Part shown: piece by piece, positions 48,849 through 60,100 of the stretch
How the letters are laid out: each line of letters starts with the position of its first letter
Numbering within the stretch: the first letter of the stretch is position 1
NCBI GenBank assembly: GCA_013399855.1
Contig: VXAY01004354.1
Coordinates: 674,916 to 738,915, forward strand
Origin: Oxyruncus cristatus
Taxonomy: Eukaryota > Chordata > Aves > Passeriformes > Cotingidae
Length of the DNA: 64,000 nucleotides
Direction of reading: 5' to 3'
Translations under genes and position numbers: made by a program
The notes under the pieces: generated by a model
Databases searched by the model: none
Told to the model about the DNA's origin: nothing
What the model saw: only the letters and a program-made list of their open reading frames with translations

Positions 48849-51800
48849 CTGTGCAAAAAAAACAGAAGACAAGATATGGAAAAGACTGTCAGCATACTGA
48901 CAGGTAAGTTACTGTCATGTGCATCCACAAGATGAGAGAAGATATAGAGCCAGAATATAAATCACAGACTATTACCCAGAATTGTATGTATCTGACTTGC
49001 AGTCCAGCTGCACAGCTGTGCTTTTATATGAGCAACTTAGGGACAAAAAGCTGTGCTACTTTCAGGCTGATCTGCAAACATGCTTAGGACCAGCACTTCA
49101 GTGGGTCTTAAGAGTTCTTAAAATCTTGGAAATTTGTGCCATTTCCCTTCTTGGCAAAGCTGTGCCTCTCCCTCATCAGCCCAGGGTTTACTTGGTATTT
49201 TCACAGAGGAATTCAGACCTGAAGCCTAGCTGAAGCAAAAACTCAGCAGCAGAGCAAAAAACAACAGGCTTGCTCTGCAGCCTCCCAGGCAGGAAGATTT
49301 AATACATTGTACAGACAGCAGCCAACAAGGAAACCTTGAACTGCCCTTCAAACAATAAAAGCGTCATTTTTACTATTTATTAGAAACTAATGGAAATATT
49401 CCATACTTTTGCTAAGAGACAGTTTTAAACCATTATATCAGCTTTAATTTCTACAATCCCTCACAGAAAGCAGAACAAACCCAGGACTTCAGTTTCAGCT
49501 GGGCTGAGAATTCAAGGTTAGGTGAACAGCTGGGGAGGGAAGGGTTAGTTTTCATCTCTTCTCATCCCCCCAAGGAGACACTGCCTTGGGTAAGCCCACA
49601 TGGATGCTGTGGGACAAGCAGGCACCTTGCCATCAGAGGAATACTGGCAGCAGAGACTGAGATGTGGAAGGCACTGCAGGAATCTGCATGTATTCTGAAG
49701 ACAGCACTGTACAATTTAGCTTTCCCACATTATTCTGAGGGGGGAAATCAAGTTATTTAGTCCCTCTCCCTCAAGGGCAGGGAAGGCAGGCGCAGTGGGA
49801 TGAATTCAGACAACACAATTCAGCAGCCAGAAGTGGCTCCTGCACAGGGACTGTACCAGGCTGTTAATGGGGGGTTACAGGAAGGGCTGAAAGCTCCACC
49901 AGTCAGGATGTTTAAAAGCAAACAGGAAAATGATCCTTGAAAATGTAATGAGGAGATCAGTCTGATTCTTGTCTGGCAATAGGTCACAAGATGGGAAAGG
50001 CCAGTCCCTGCCTTGTCATAGCAGGGGAGTGGTTGGTACACGCACAGTGAATTCAATGGGTCACTCTTGACAAAAGGATAAACACACAGAGCACAGTACA
50101 GAGGAGAATTAGAGCTTTTAAACACAAATATGAATATTCAGAAATAACATCAGGAGGAAAAAAACTCTCAAGGCAGTATTCCATCTACTCCCTTTCTTTG
50201 GGAGGGGATGGAATCACACACTTCTGTTTTGAAATGCCAACACAGAATACAAGCCAACTTCAACTACTGTGCAAACCAAAACATGCATCCAGAAGTTCTG
50301 CTTATCTGCAGTAATGTCCTTAATGAAAGCATGTAAAAGCCCATCTAAGCTGCCCAAAGGTCATGCAGCCAGGTGCCATATGCCACTCCTCTGAAAGCTG
50401 CCTTTTTTAAAGGAAGGGACAGGAATCAGAGGCACTCTGCAGCCTTCCATCAAGTTTTTGCTCCATGAAAGAATGAGAAACACGTTGCTTGGGAACCCAA
50501 ATACCACAGAGAAAGGATGCTGCACATCAGCAAAGGATGTTGCATTTCATAATGGCAGCTGAACCCAGTTACTGGCTGCAAACTTGTTGACCCTTAGAGC
50601 ACTGACAGGAAAAAGCAGGGCAGAGGGAATTAAAACAAAAAGAAAGCATTGAAGGAAGGAAGTCAGTGTTTAGGAAAGATTACAGACTTAAGGCAGACCA
50701 ATAAATGTGACTCCATCTTATCTACAAGTAGGACAAACTGTTTTTTCACATGACCCCAAATTTCATGTCTCTGGCACCAGATAGTTTAAACCTCAGAACA
50801 TGTACTCAGAGAGCCAGAACTACTCCTTGTTGAAGTTCTCTCTCTAATTTAAAGGCTGGATCTGGCACTTGTATCAGCCCTGCAGAACTGAGATGGCACA
50901 GTAAGAATTCCCTTCTTCCCAGTGGCAATGTTTAGTGAGGACTGTGTGTCTGTGCACAACTTAAGGAAGAGATTGTCCAGGAGTGCAGTGTTGGCTGCTA
51001 CATCTTTTGAGCTGGCAGTGCCAAAGCAGCTGCTCATTTACTAACCCATCTTTCATTAAGACAGCACCTTCCACCTGTGCTCTCTTCAGTCCCTGCCTCA
51101 GTTCCTGGGCCAGACTGAGAGCACGGCTCGGCTTCCCCGAGCCTGTGCTGTTTGTCTCTCAGCCCTCTCAAAACTCACACCTCGCAGGCCAAGCCAGCTG
51201 TTTACCCATGGCAGCAGTTCAGAACACAGAGCTCTGATCAAGGGGGTGTCAACTCTACAAATTCCTTGCTTCACTGAATGGAGAAAGGGCTAGGTTCAGA
51301 CACCTACATTTTCCAGAGCTTTCCTAAAGAGATAAGGTGTCCAAGCTGTAAGAAGTCTCCAAAACAAATCCACCCAGAAGGCAAAGGTTTCTATCTGCAG
51401 CCCAGCTGGTATTTTTCCCATTTGATTTTCACAGGGACCACAAATATTGGAATTTCTAAAAAGGTGACCAAATTTAGCAAGTTCAAGAGACTACTGATTA
51501 CAAACCTCTCAGCCATCCCCATGCCGACTGACAGCACAAGAAGACCAGCTTTACTGCCAGATTCTGTAGCTCTGAACAGGCAGCTCTGCCCCCCAACCCT
51601 GTTGGCAATGCTCCTGCCTTTGTTCCCAGCAGGGATGTGGACACACACACACAACCCACGTGGCTGAAATTCGGATGGAGCACACTGTCCTTGCTTCCTG
51701 GTCTGTAGAGCCAGGGTGTGCTGCTGTGCACCTCCCCAGAGATGCTGACGGCCACACTTGGGCAGCACAAGAGAAGTTCAGGATCCTGGGTTTGTACATT

Positions 51801-53277
51801 TCAATTTCTACCCTTCGATGCATCTCAGGTTCTCCAGGTTTTGCGGCCCAAGGTGTGTCAGAGAAAAGCCGATGCTGTTGCATCAGAAGCACAGCTCCAA
51901 GCTTTGCCAAGAGACAGACCGAGCTCGGAACATGCCTGACAGGTCTGTTTTATGAGACCTGGCTGCAGGAACTGGCACAGCACTCTGGTTTGGGAAAATT
52001 GCCTGACGTGAGACTTGCTTGTGCAAGATGCAATTTACAGTCTCTGAAACAGTGGGATTAAAATTCTTTCCCTCTCCCCCCTCACTACTTTTCATTATGT
52101 AAGAAACAACCAAAACATGACCTTCGGCATTTTCAATCTGTCAGAAACTCAGCACAGACTCTGAAGTGTGACCCAGGGTTATTAACCACTGAATGTTGTT
52201 GCTGATCTTCCTCAACTGTCATTTGGTTTTACCAGATAATCAAACCAGCTATGCAGCCAGACTGCTTTTGCTGAAGGATTTATTCCCAAATGCTTTCTTT
52301 CTGGTTAAAATAGTAGTTCTAAGGGAAACTGATTCTTCTTAACACCTCCTTTACCCCCCCAGTCAATACTGTGCTTGTTAATACACCCACTGAACTGACT
52401 GTGGCGGAGTGACAGAAGGCACGGGCTGAGCTCTGTGTTGCCAACAAGCTCATTCTCCACAAGCCCACCAGTCACAGCCGAAATCCGTGTCTCACAGAAC
52501 GCTACCAAGCATCATTTGTTGGGTGGAGCGATTATTTTGTTTGTTTTTTTCTCTCCAGTGTCCTCCTTTGGCTCAACCCTCCGGAACCACAATCTAAAAC
52601 AAGTGTCACAAGTTGACAATGCCCCTGCCTTCGCCCCTCAGACCAGTCTCAGTGACAGTCTCCAGGGCACTCACAGCCTATCAACTTCCCAGCTGAGAAG
52701 GGAGGGAAACTTTCACCTCAAGACCCGTGTATTCCAGTTGTAATTCTACTTATTGTGCTGGGATGAGAAACTAAAGGCAGTTACTTGGGGCAGTTGCACC
52801 TTCGTCCTCTGCTTCAAAGCAACAAAGCTGCAGCAGCCCAGGCAGTGCCCGAGCAGACGAAATCCCAGGGAGCCCTGAGAACACACACCCCAACTGCTGA
52901 GCCTCAGGGCTGCCCTGCCCAGCACAGCCGGGAGCTCCCAGCAGAGCCGCTCCGGGATGGGACAGGGCTGCTGAGGAGGCACTCGCTGGGCTGCTCCCCC
53001 TCCCTGGGGTTAGCAGGCCAGCTGCACAGCACTTCCCTCCCTGCACGCACAGCAGCCAGGAGTAAAACCTTGGGATTTCTACTCCTGGTGGGGAAAGGCC
53101 AAGCTGCCAAAGCTCCCTCAGAGGATTTCTCTGCCTGCTGAAAGGAACGGGAGGATGTGCCGGGGGAGCGGAGGAGAAGGGGGATGAACAAGACCTTCAT
53201 CTCAGCCCTTAGCCTTGCATGTGAAAGCTGAACAAAGCATATTATGGCGATGATGAAAGAAAGTATTGCAGACTCAC
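48849..53277 (-). other. ARVCF: ARVCF intron, 4.4 kb
   Basis: The intron runs from the microexon donor gtgagt to acceptor gcacag. A possible diverged LINE tail lies at 49880-50040. The rest is unrecognised. Confidence 0.85.
49880..50040 (+). repeat. Possible remnant of a CR1/L3-type LINE 3' end
   Basis: The words gtcaggatgtttaaaagcaa, acaggaaaatgatcc and ccagtccctgccttgtcata with gcaggggagtggttgg follow the order of the CR1-family tail (ttaagagcaggttggac ... tcctgcct--gcaggggattggactagatgacc). The match is weak and the boundaries are approximate. Confidence 0.35.
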
Positions 53278-53295
53278 CTTGATTGAACCACTCCT
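53278..53295 (-). CDS. ARVCF: ARVCF 18-nt microexon (EEWFNQ)
   Basis: On the - strand the acceptor taattag is followed by AGGAGTGGTTCAATCAAG and the consensus donor gtgagt. With the single G carried over from the upstream exon it reads Glu-Glu-Trp-Phe-Asn-Gln and passes one G to the next exon; skipping it joins AAA-G to GA-AAG and keeps the frame (KAKGKKNG instead of KAKEEWFNQGKKNG). Mammalian ARVCF has EEWFHQ at this place, and a short form lacking six residues is known. The p120 gene has a comparable six-residue alternative exon. Only one residue differs from mammals, which shows strong selection. It is too short for gene finders to see. Confidence 0.92.
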
Positions 53296-55599
53296 CTAAT
53301 TACCAGAAAAGCAGCAAAAGGAAAACAAAAATTTACAGGATGAAGAAAATACAAAGGAACAGTAACAAAGAGGCAGAATTTCACAGAATAGGTTCAAAAC
53401 CTGAGTATTACAAGAATGCTATAGAAGTTTCATCAATTAAAAAACCCAAATCAAAACAAGATATTCCACTTTCTCCCTTTTGTTCCTGCTGAAAAACCCC
53501 AATCTTTTTCTGCACAGTTTGGGGTTTTTTCTTTCTTTCTCTTTTCATTAAAGTGCTCACAGAATGGAGGGGACGGAAGGATGACTATCCCTTTGCAAAG
53601 GTGTTTGAAACGCTGTGATCAATGACCATGAAATAAAGTAAACATGGAAACACTGCGAGATTAAGAGAACAAGAAGGGAGAGAATTGATCTATTTTAGTC
53701 CCAGACTGAGAAAATTAAGGCAGGTTCAGACCAGTACCCACATACATTTAAGAGCGAGACAAGGGAGCTTCTCTTTATGATTTTAAAAGCACATTTATGA
53801 ATGGATTTTAATTTTTACTTTGTAAACACAACAGTCATCTGTTACCCTCTACCCTTCTGACCTACATCCTACCAGCTGTGAGCTCAGCATTATCCCCAGT
53901 TGATTTCCCTCTGGGGAGCAGCACATTTTAAAAAGAACCCTGCAAAAAGGGGTGAAAAAACATTAAAACATTCTTTGGAAATTGTAATTTCCCGCTGAAC
54001 ACACAGAGAGAAACCCAGGCTGTCACTGAGTGCCTGCACTGCTCACTGCAACCCACAGGTTCATCCTCAGCATCAGATGACTTCGAGACCAATTTGTCCA
54101 AAAAGACATGACTTGATGCCTCAGATGCTGAACGGAAACTCCCAGGGCGCGCAGACACTGCGGGTGTTACCTGCAGGTGGGCCCAGAGGCAGCACACACT
54201 CGACTCAGGAGTCACCTGTGCCACGGGGGGACGGTGACAGCCCTCCATCAGCACACTGCCCTCCTCCCACGGGGCACCCCAGCTTTACCTCTGCAAGTGT
54301 TTCCACTGACTGTGCTGCTCAAAACAAAACACTGACTGTGCTGCTCTGGAGCAACAAACAACAGGGACGGCAAGTGGCAGGAACAGGCTCGAGCCCCCCC
54401 GTGCACAGTTTCCACGGGGTATCGCTGCAGGTTCACTCACTCACTGGGACAGCAGGCTGGCCAGCCAGGGAGCAGCGTTGCTTTGGTTCTTCCCCCGTCA
54501 TTAAAGGATTCCCATCAATTTTTTTTCCTAAGAAGCACTTTAAATCTAGTGATGACAGACTAGTCTGCAAAAGCAAGTTCACCCTGTGATGACTTCCCTA
54601 ACACACATGGGAACACGCAGCATTTTAATAAGACACACAGGTCAGAGCACAGAGAGTCGTGTGCAGCACGGTCTGTCAAGTTCCAACAATTCCAGGTTGG
54701 CTCTTTAGGGCCAAAACCCTTTCTTATACCTGGCTTATAAACAATAAGCCAGGATGTGTGTACACATGAATGAGGAGAATGAAGCCGAGATAGAAAATGG
54801 AATTAATTTATCTCTGAATTCATCTAGAATAGTCTTTCTCTAAAACAACAAAGAAAACAGAATTCAGTCTAGAATAGCAGTTTCTCTAAAACAACAAAGA
54901 AAACGGATATAATTTGAGTGTCTCTTTGTGAAGGAAACATTGAAGGGGGTTTACTGAGACTATTAATCCTCTCTTATAATGAAACTCATTTGCAACACTC
55001 ATGCCCCAGAGGAGAGAACAGGTCTAAAAGTGAATGACAATTAAAAGCTACAAAATCATGTTTGCAATTGAAATTACTGGAAGAGTGACTGAATTAGGAG
55101 GTTTACGTTTTGGCTGAGTGGAAGGGTAGGCTTTTAGTTCATTTTCAAACATGAGAGACAGGAGGCATGGAAGACGTCCAGCCAGGCATGCCATGCACAG
55201 GGAGGGATGGATGCATGCTGGCCTGGCTTCCCGAGCCTGGGACACAAGCACTGCAACCAAGCAAGTGGACTAAGTGTAGATTTGACAGATATAAGAACAC
55301 AGGAAGGCAGAGGGGAGGCAGAGCACATCCACCTTTTTCCAACAGCAGAGTGCCACCTGTCAGCATGCACCACTCCTATTGAAAACCAAACAAAACTACA
55401 TCAATCACAGAAAAAAAATCCCAAATATTTAGTAGTGATGCAACACAGGGGATAAACACATGCCACGATACTGCAAACATGTACCTGTACAAACTGCATC
55501 ACTCCAAGCCAGCGTGATGAATGTGCAGCAAGAGCAGGACTGCACTGCAGCGTTTACCCCCAAATCCATTGCTGGTTCTGAGCTCTCTGCAACACGTAC
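53296..55599 (-). other. ARVCF: ARVCF intron, 2.3 kb
   Basis: The intron runs from donor gtacgt to acceptor taattag. It contains a 45-bp tandem duplication at 54816-54905 and otherwise nothing recognisable. Confidence 0.85.
54816..54905. repeat. Tandem duplication of a 44-46 bp segment
   Basis: The two copies (54816-54859 and 54860-54905) both start gaattca, continue with tctagaatag and share ctctaaaacaacaaagaaaa. They differ by a few bases and a 2-bp length change, so the duplication is fairly recent. Confidence 0.9.
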
Positions 55600-55771
55600 C
55601 TTTAGCTTTTTTTCCACCAAAACAACCAGCATCATCTTTCTTCTTCTTCTGAGAGCCTCCTGTGCCTGTGGTCTGCCCCGCATCTAGTTCTTGGTACTTA
55701 TCAGCTCCGGGGACCTCTTTGTGGACATGATAGGAAAGGTTCCGCATGATGCACACACAGTTCTCCACAGA
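55600..55771 (-). CDS. ARVCF: ARVCF coding exon, armadillo repeat plus lysine-rich insert
   Basis: This 172-nt exon has acceptor tggcag before 55771 and donor gtacgt. It starts in phase 0 and leaves one G. It encodes SVENCVCIMRNLSYHVHKEV, then PGADKYQELDAGQTTGTGGS and QKKKKDDAGCFGGKKAK. SVENCVCIMRNLSYHVHKEVPGA is the hallmark helix of the delta-catenin armadillo domain and is identical to mammals. The part after KYQ is the start of the insert loop: AGQTTGTGG is variable, while the two basic clusters QKKKK and GGKKAK match mammalian QRRRR and GGKKAK and could act as a nuclear localisation signal, as in p120. Arg to Lys replacement keeps the charge. Confidence 0.97.
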
Positions 55772-57013
55772 CTGCCACAGAGAAATTCGTGTTACAAGAA
55801 GTTCTGCACCCTCTTACTTACAAGCCATTATGTTGTACAGTCGAGGGTTTGGAGGAAAGGAAAAGAAAGCCCATCTGTCCCAGGACAAGAACGTAGCTTT
55901 TGAGGAAGATTTAGACGAGATTCTTAAATTAAAGTTCATTCTTGTTCTAAACCCAATTTTTTTCTTCGAAAAGTGAAGCACTTCATAAATAGCACCCATT
56001 CAAAATGAAAAGTCTCTAATCAAAAATACCACTTGATCTTAACAAAGAATACAATTCATCAAACAATCAAACACACAGCAGAAAAAAGATCATATAAGGA
56101 TCTTATTTTAATACAAGCCTCTCTCTCATTGTTCCAACATTTACAATCCCCAAGGGGCCCATTTTATTAGATTTTCTCTGGGTTAAAACCTAGGCCTTGT
56201 GGGGATTTCAATGAGAACACACGTTGCCCTGTAGTAATAGCTAATCCACAGCACATCGGGTTCTGACAAGAGCAAATCCCTGCAGGTTGCAAAGGAAACC
56301 ACCAGGTGGTTACAAAATCCACTTCCAAAATTACCTGATTAAGTGACAGGGCTTTATAACTCTCCTGGACAGGCCATCACATGGTGGGACTCAGAAACAA
56401 TAAAATAATGACGCTTTCCAGGCCTTATAAAGCAACAGTATGCTCTTTTTTAAACGGGTTAAACTTATGATATTCCTTATGCATATAAATACACTTTTAA
56501 GTGCCATGGGATGAGATGATGATAAAAACAGGATAATAAAATCTGCACCAAAAAACAGCCACAGTGTAAGTGCTGCAGGTCTGAAGGCATTTCTTAATGT
56601 CTGTGCACTACAGTCTTTACAGACAGTGCTGAATAAAGTCTTTAAAATGGGAACTGACTCCTTTGCTGCTTTGTGCAAATGGGACTCAATTCTGATTTGG
56701 AGACTGCACTTATAAATGCCAATTAAGTAATGCAGAACAACAGCAATAATGTCCCTGACAACAAAGGACTATTCTGCCCATCTCTCAGCCACCAGCCCTT
56801 GCTCACCTCATCAGCCATCGCAGGAAACACAGACCATCCTGCTGGTGCCCCGTCGTAGTACCACGGACACCAGAGAGACAGGAAGACAATTACTCTATTT
56901 TCTGAGGCAAGCATAATCCTCTTCTGACACTAGCAAACAGAAGTTGGATCCCAGTGCAACACTTCGAGCTAAATTAAGGGAAATATCCACTAAGTTTTAA
57001 TATTTAAGTTCAC
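55772..57013 (-). other. ARVCF: ARVCF intron, 1.2 kb
   Basis: The intron runs from donor gtgaac to acceptor tggcag. Nothing recognisable was seen inside. Confidence 0.85.
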
Positions 57014-57131
57014 CTTATTGTCTGTATCCTTCTTGCCAACTGCGGACTGTAAAGCATGAAGGAGGGCATCCACCAAGCCATCACACTCCCTCAGTCTTCT
57101 GCGTGCTTCTGCTCCATCTGAACTTACATTC
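57014..57131 (-). CDS. ARVCF: ARVCF coding exon, armadillo repeat (first exon in the window)
   Basis: The exon is 118 nt, with acceptor ctgttag before 57131 and donor gtgaac. The first G completes an Arg codon begun in the exon beyond the window; it ends in phase 0. It encodes [20 protein letters not shown] then [45 protein letters not shown] differs from mammalian ARVCF by Glu to Asp only, and DTDNK before the SVENC exon is invariant in the family. It forms the middle of the armadillo superhelix that grips the cadherin tail. All more N-terminal exons (coiled coil, acidic N terminus, first armadillo repeats) are to the right of the window. Confidence 0.96.
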
Positions 57132-60100
57132 CTAACAGGAGAGAGTTAAAAGAGAATTTAGCCCTGTAACCTTCACCATAAAGTTGAAGGTGCGTTGATT
57201 GATAATACAATTATCACGATCTCATCACCTTGGATGAACAATTAGGAGGCAAAATAGACTGACAAACCCACTAAATCTCAGTAAAATATGGGCAATGCAC
57301 ATCTGCAGCTCCCTGAACCTGAACACAAAGGGGAACACAATCACAGAGGTGCCTACAAACACATTTCTCTGCTCTCCTGGTGAGTCCAGTGATACACCTT
57401 AACTGGGTCAGAGTTTCCAGAGCCAATATGCAAGCCAAAAATTTCATTTCAAAGCCAGTATTTCTAATCTGGAAAATACTTACACTACCTTAGGAAAAAC
57501 AAGCCAAGTCACAAGACTGCTCGGAAATACTCATGGTCACAGAAACTGAAAAAGCTGTGTGCAGCAGGCTCAGCACAAAGCCTGGCTCAGTCACATTTAC
57601 TAAGTAAAAGATGACATTTCACGTGGCCTTGAATTTCTCAAAATATTGCACAAGAGACTGGCACAGGTAGAAGACGCAAGACAGAGTGAAAGGCTACTGG
57701 GAGTTGTTAAAGTTGCACATATCAATGAGTGAGCAAACTGTCAGAGGGAACCTATGAACTTGGCCTCACTTGTCCAGCAGTCATGCAGCACTATATACCA
57801 CAGCCCCAGGCTTGCAAAAGCATCAACCTGTCATTACCCAATAAATAAAATTCATGTCCAGGTCTTTTTTTTTTCTTTTTTTGGGGGAAAAACGAAGTAA
57901 CAAAATTATTCTTAGCAGTGTTTGCTGAACAAACCTATATGGAAGGTCTTCTCAAAGCTGGAATGCAGTAATTTCAATGATAACACAGACAACCCCGCAG
58001 GGCCTCTGAGTCCCACAAACCTGTGTAAGGTTTGTTCTCAAAGGCTCAGGACACCATCATTACCTTCTGCTATTAGGCCCGTGCAGGCAATTTTTCTTTT
58101 TAACTAACTAGAGGGACTGCCAATCTCCAAGTAATTACCAGATCAATCATGGTCCCCTCCCATGTCCCTGGTCACCCAGACAGGCTGCTGTGTTAACTGC
58201 AGAGTAGGAAACCCCACATTTTCCCAGAGACCTCTCAAAATCTGAAGGCACTTAATTGTGAGCTGGTTGCTGTAACAGCACATTAACTTTCAATTAAGGA
58301 CACAAATGAACTGCACAAATAAATGAATCCTTTCCCCACATCCTAACACACAGCCTCACCTCTAGCAATGGCTGATAAAGGCAAGTGAAGTGGATATTAA
58401 AATGATTCCACAGGAATCATATGGAAGAGAATTCTACATGCTGTTTTCCCATCTCCATCTCCAGTTGCACTTATCCCTTTGTATGAAAAACACAACTGTG
58501 AATTTTAATGTCAAGTCTTTATGAAACTGAAATTAGAATTCAAATTCTCGGTGATACCTTTCAGGAGTTATAACAATAAACGATAGCAGCTCCACCTCCA
58601 AGCACATCTGTTAACATGGAACATTACTTATTAAGCTTCATGGTGGCAGAAATGCACTATAACTGGTCTTATCTGGAGCTCTGTATCACATTTTTTATTC
58701 CCTCATTAAGTCTTAAGAAATAGAGAGTTAAAATTTATAAGCAACACTTACAGACTTTAAAACAAAAAATCAAATTTGGAAAAAAAAAGGCCACCTTTCA
58801 CACCTTTCTTGCTCCACGGCCCATTCACAAGAGATTTTTCTATGGTCCATTTGTGCCACCACACTTGTAGCACATTTGTTTTACTACTTTGGTTATCAAC
58901 AGCATCACAGTATTCTGTATTCTGCCTTCTTATTTCTTGATGTCATAGGATTAATATTAAGGTAGACATTGATAAGGTTATAATTGAAAAAGATATTATA
59001 AAAGGGCATCAGTAAGACTGTGGCTTGCTGATATCACTTACTGTCTCTTTAACTATAGAAAAATTTACTGAAAATTAACGTCTCAACAAAAAATTTCCAC
59101 ATGTATCACACGTAAATAAACATGAAAACTCTGCAGGATCGAGTTAAGAGCTAATTAATGCTACGGCCAAGTTACGCAGACATCAAACTTTGCAGTTTTA
59201 ATGCTGTAACTAACACTTCAGAAAACGTATCCTTATGAGCACCTCATAGAGCAACATCTGCTCCATGAACACCCAACTCCTGGGATTCTGTTAGTCCTCC
59301 CTCCTTGGGTAATGAGGTTCCTGCAGCCCAGGGGACTCATCTACCATGGAAGAACAAAGCCCATTGCCTCATGCGTAACTAAGCCAGACCTAGGGCAGAG
59401 CTCAGCTCACGTTCCCACAGCAGTCCAGGCTCAGAGCACCGAGCCTGGGAGATCAGCACCTGCCTCACTCAGTCTGCTCCTGCTCCAACACTGCCAAAGG
59501 CAGCAAAGGCCTCGCAGTTCCTCCGGGGATACCTGTGTTTCAGCCCCGTGCACCAAGATCCCAAATGCCTCCAAGCACTAAGCAAGGTTGGGCGTGGTGA
59601 AAATGAGGACAGCACACGATGACTAAGTTCTCATCTGGCAATCCCAGAAGTGCCCCCAGGGGTGATTCCCATAATCCAGAGCAACTTTCCCAAGTCCCTG
59701 CAACCCAGGAAAACGGCAGGTTGCATTTATGCCTCGGGGTGTTAAGATTCCATACTATCCTTGAAAAACATCCCCTGGGAGTCATCAGTCAGATTCACAT
59801 CTTGGGTCTTCAGGAGGCGCTGCAGCGTGGAGACAAAGGGGTGACATGGGCCAGAGGGCTGCTGCTGGCACTGGTCATCAACGGGGACAGAAACTGCAGT
59901 GGAACAGCCAACCTGATCCTGCACCCCTCTGACCACAGCCAGAGAAATCGTTTTGCATCTGCACTGGAATTGCTGTTGGTGCGTCTGACAGATCTATTTT
60001 ACGCGATGGAATGAAAGACGTAACACCACCTTCCAAAGCAGACTTTCAGAGCAAGGTTTCTGAACATCCTTCTCCCCACAGCGAGGGAAATCACCAAAGA

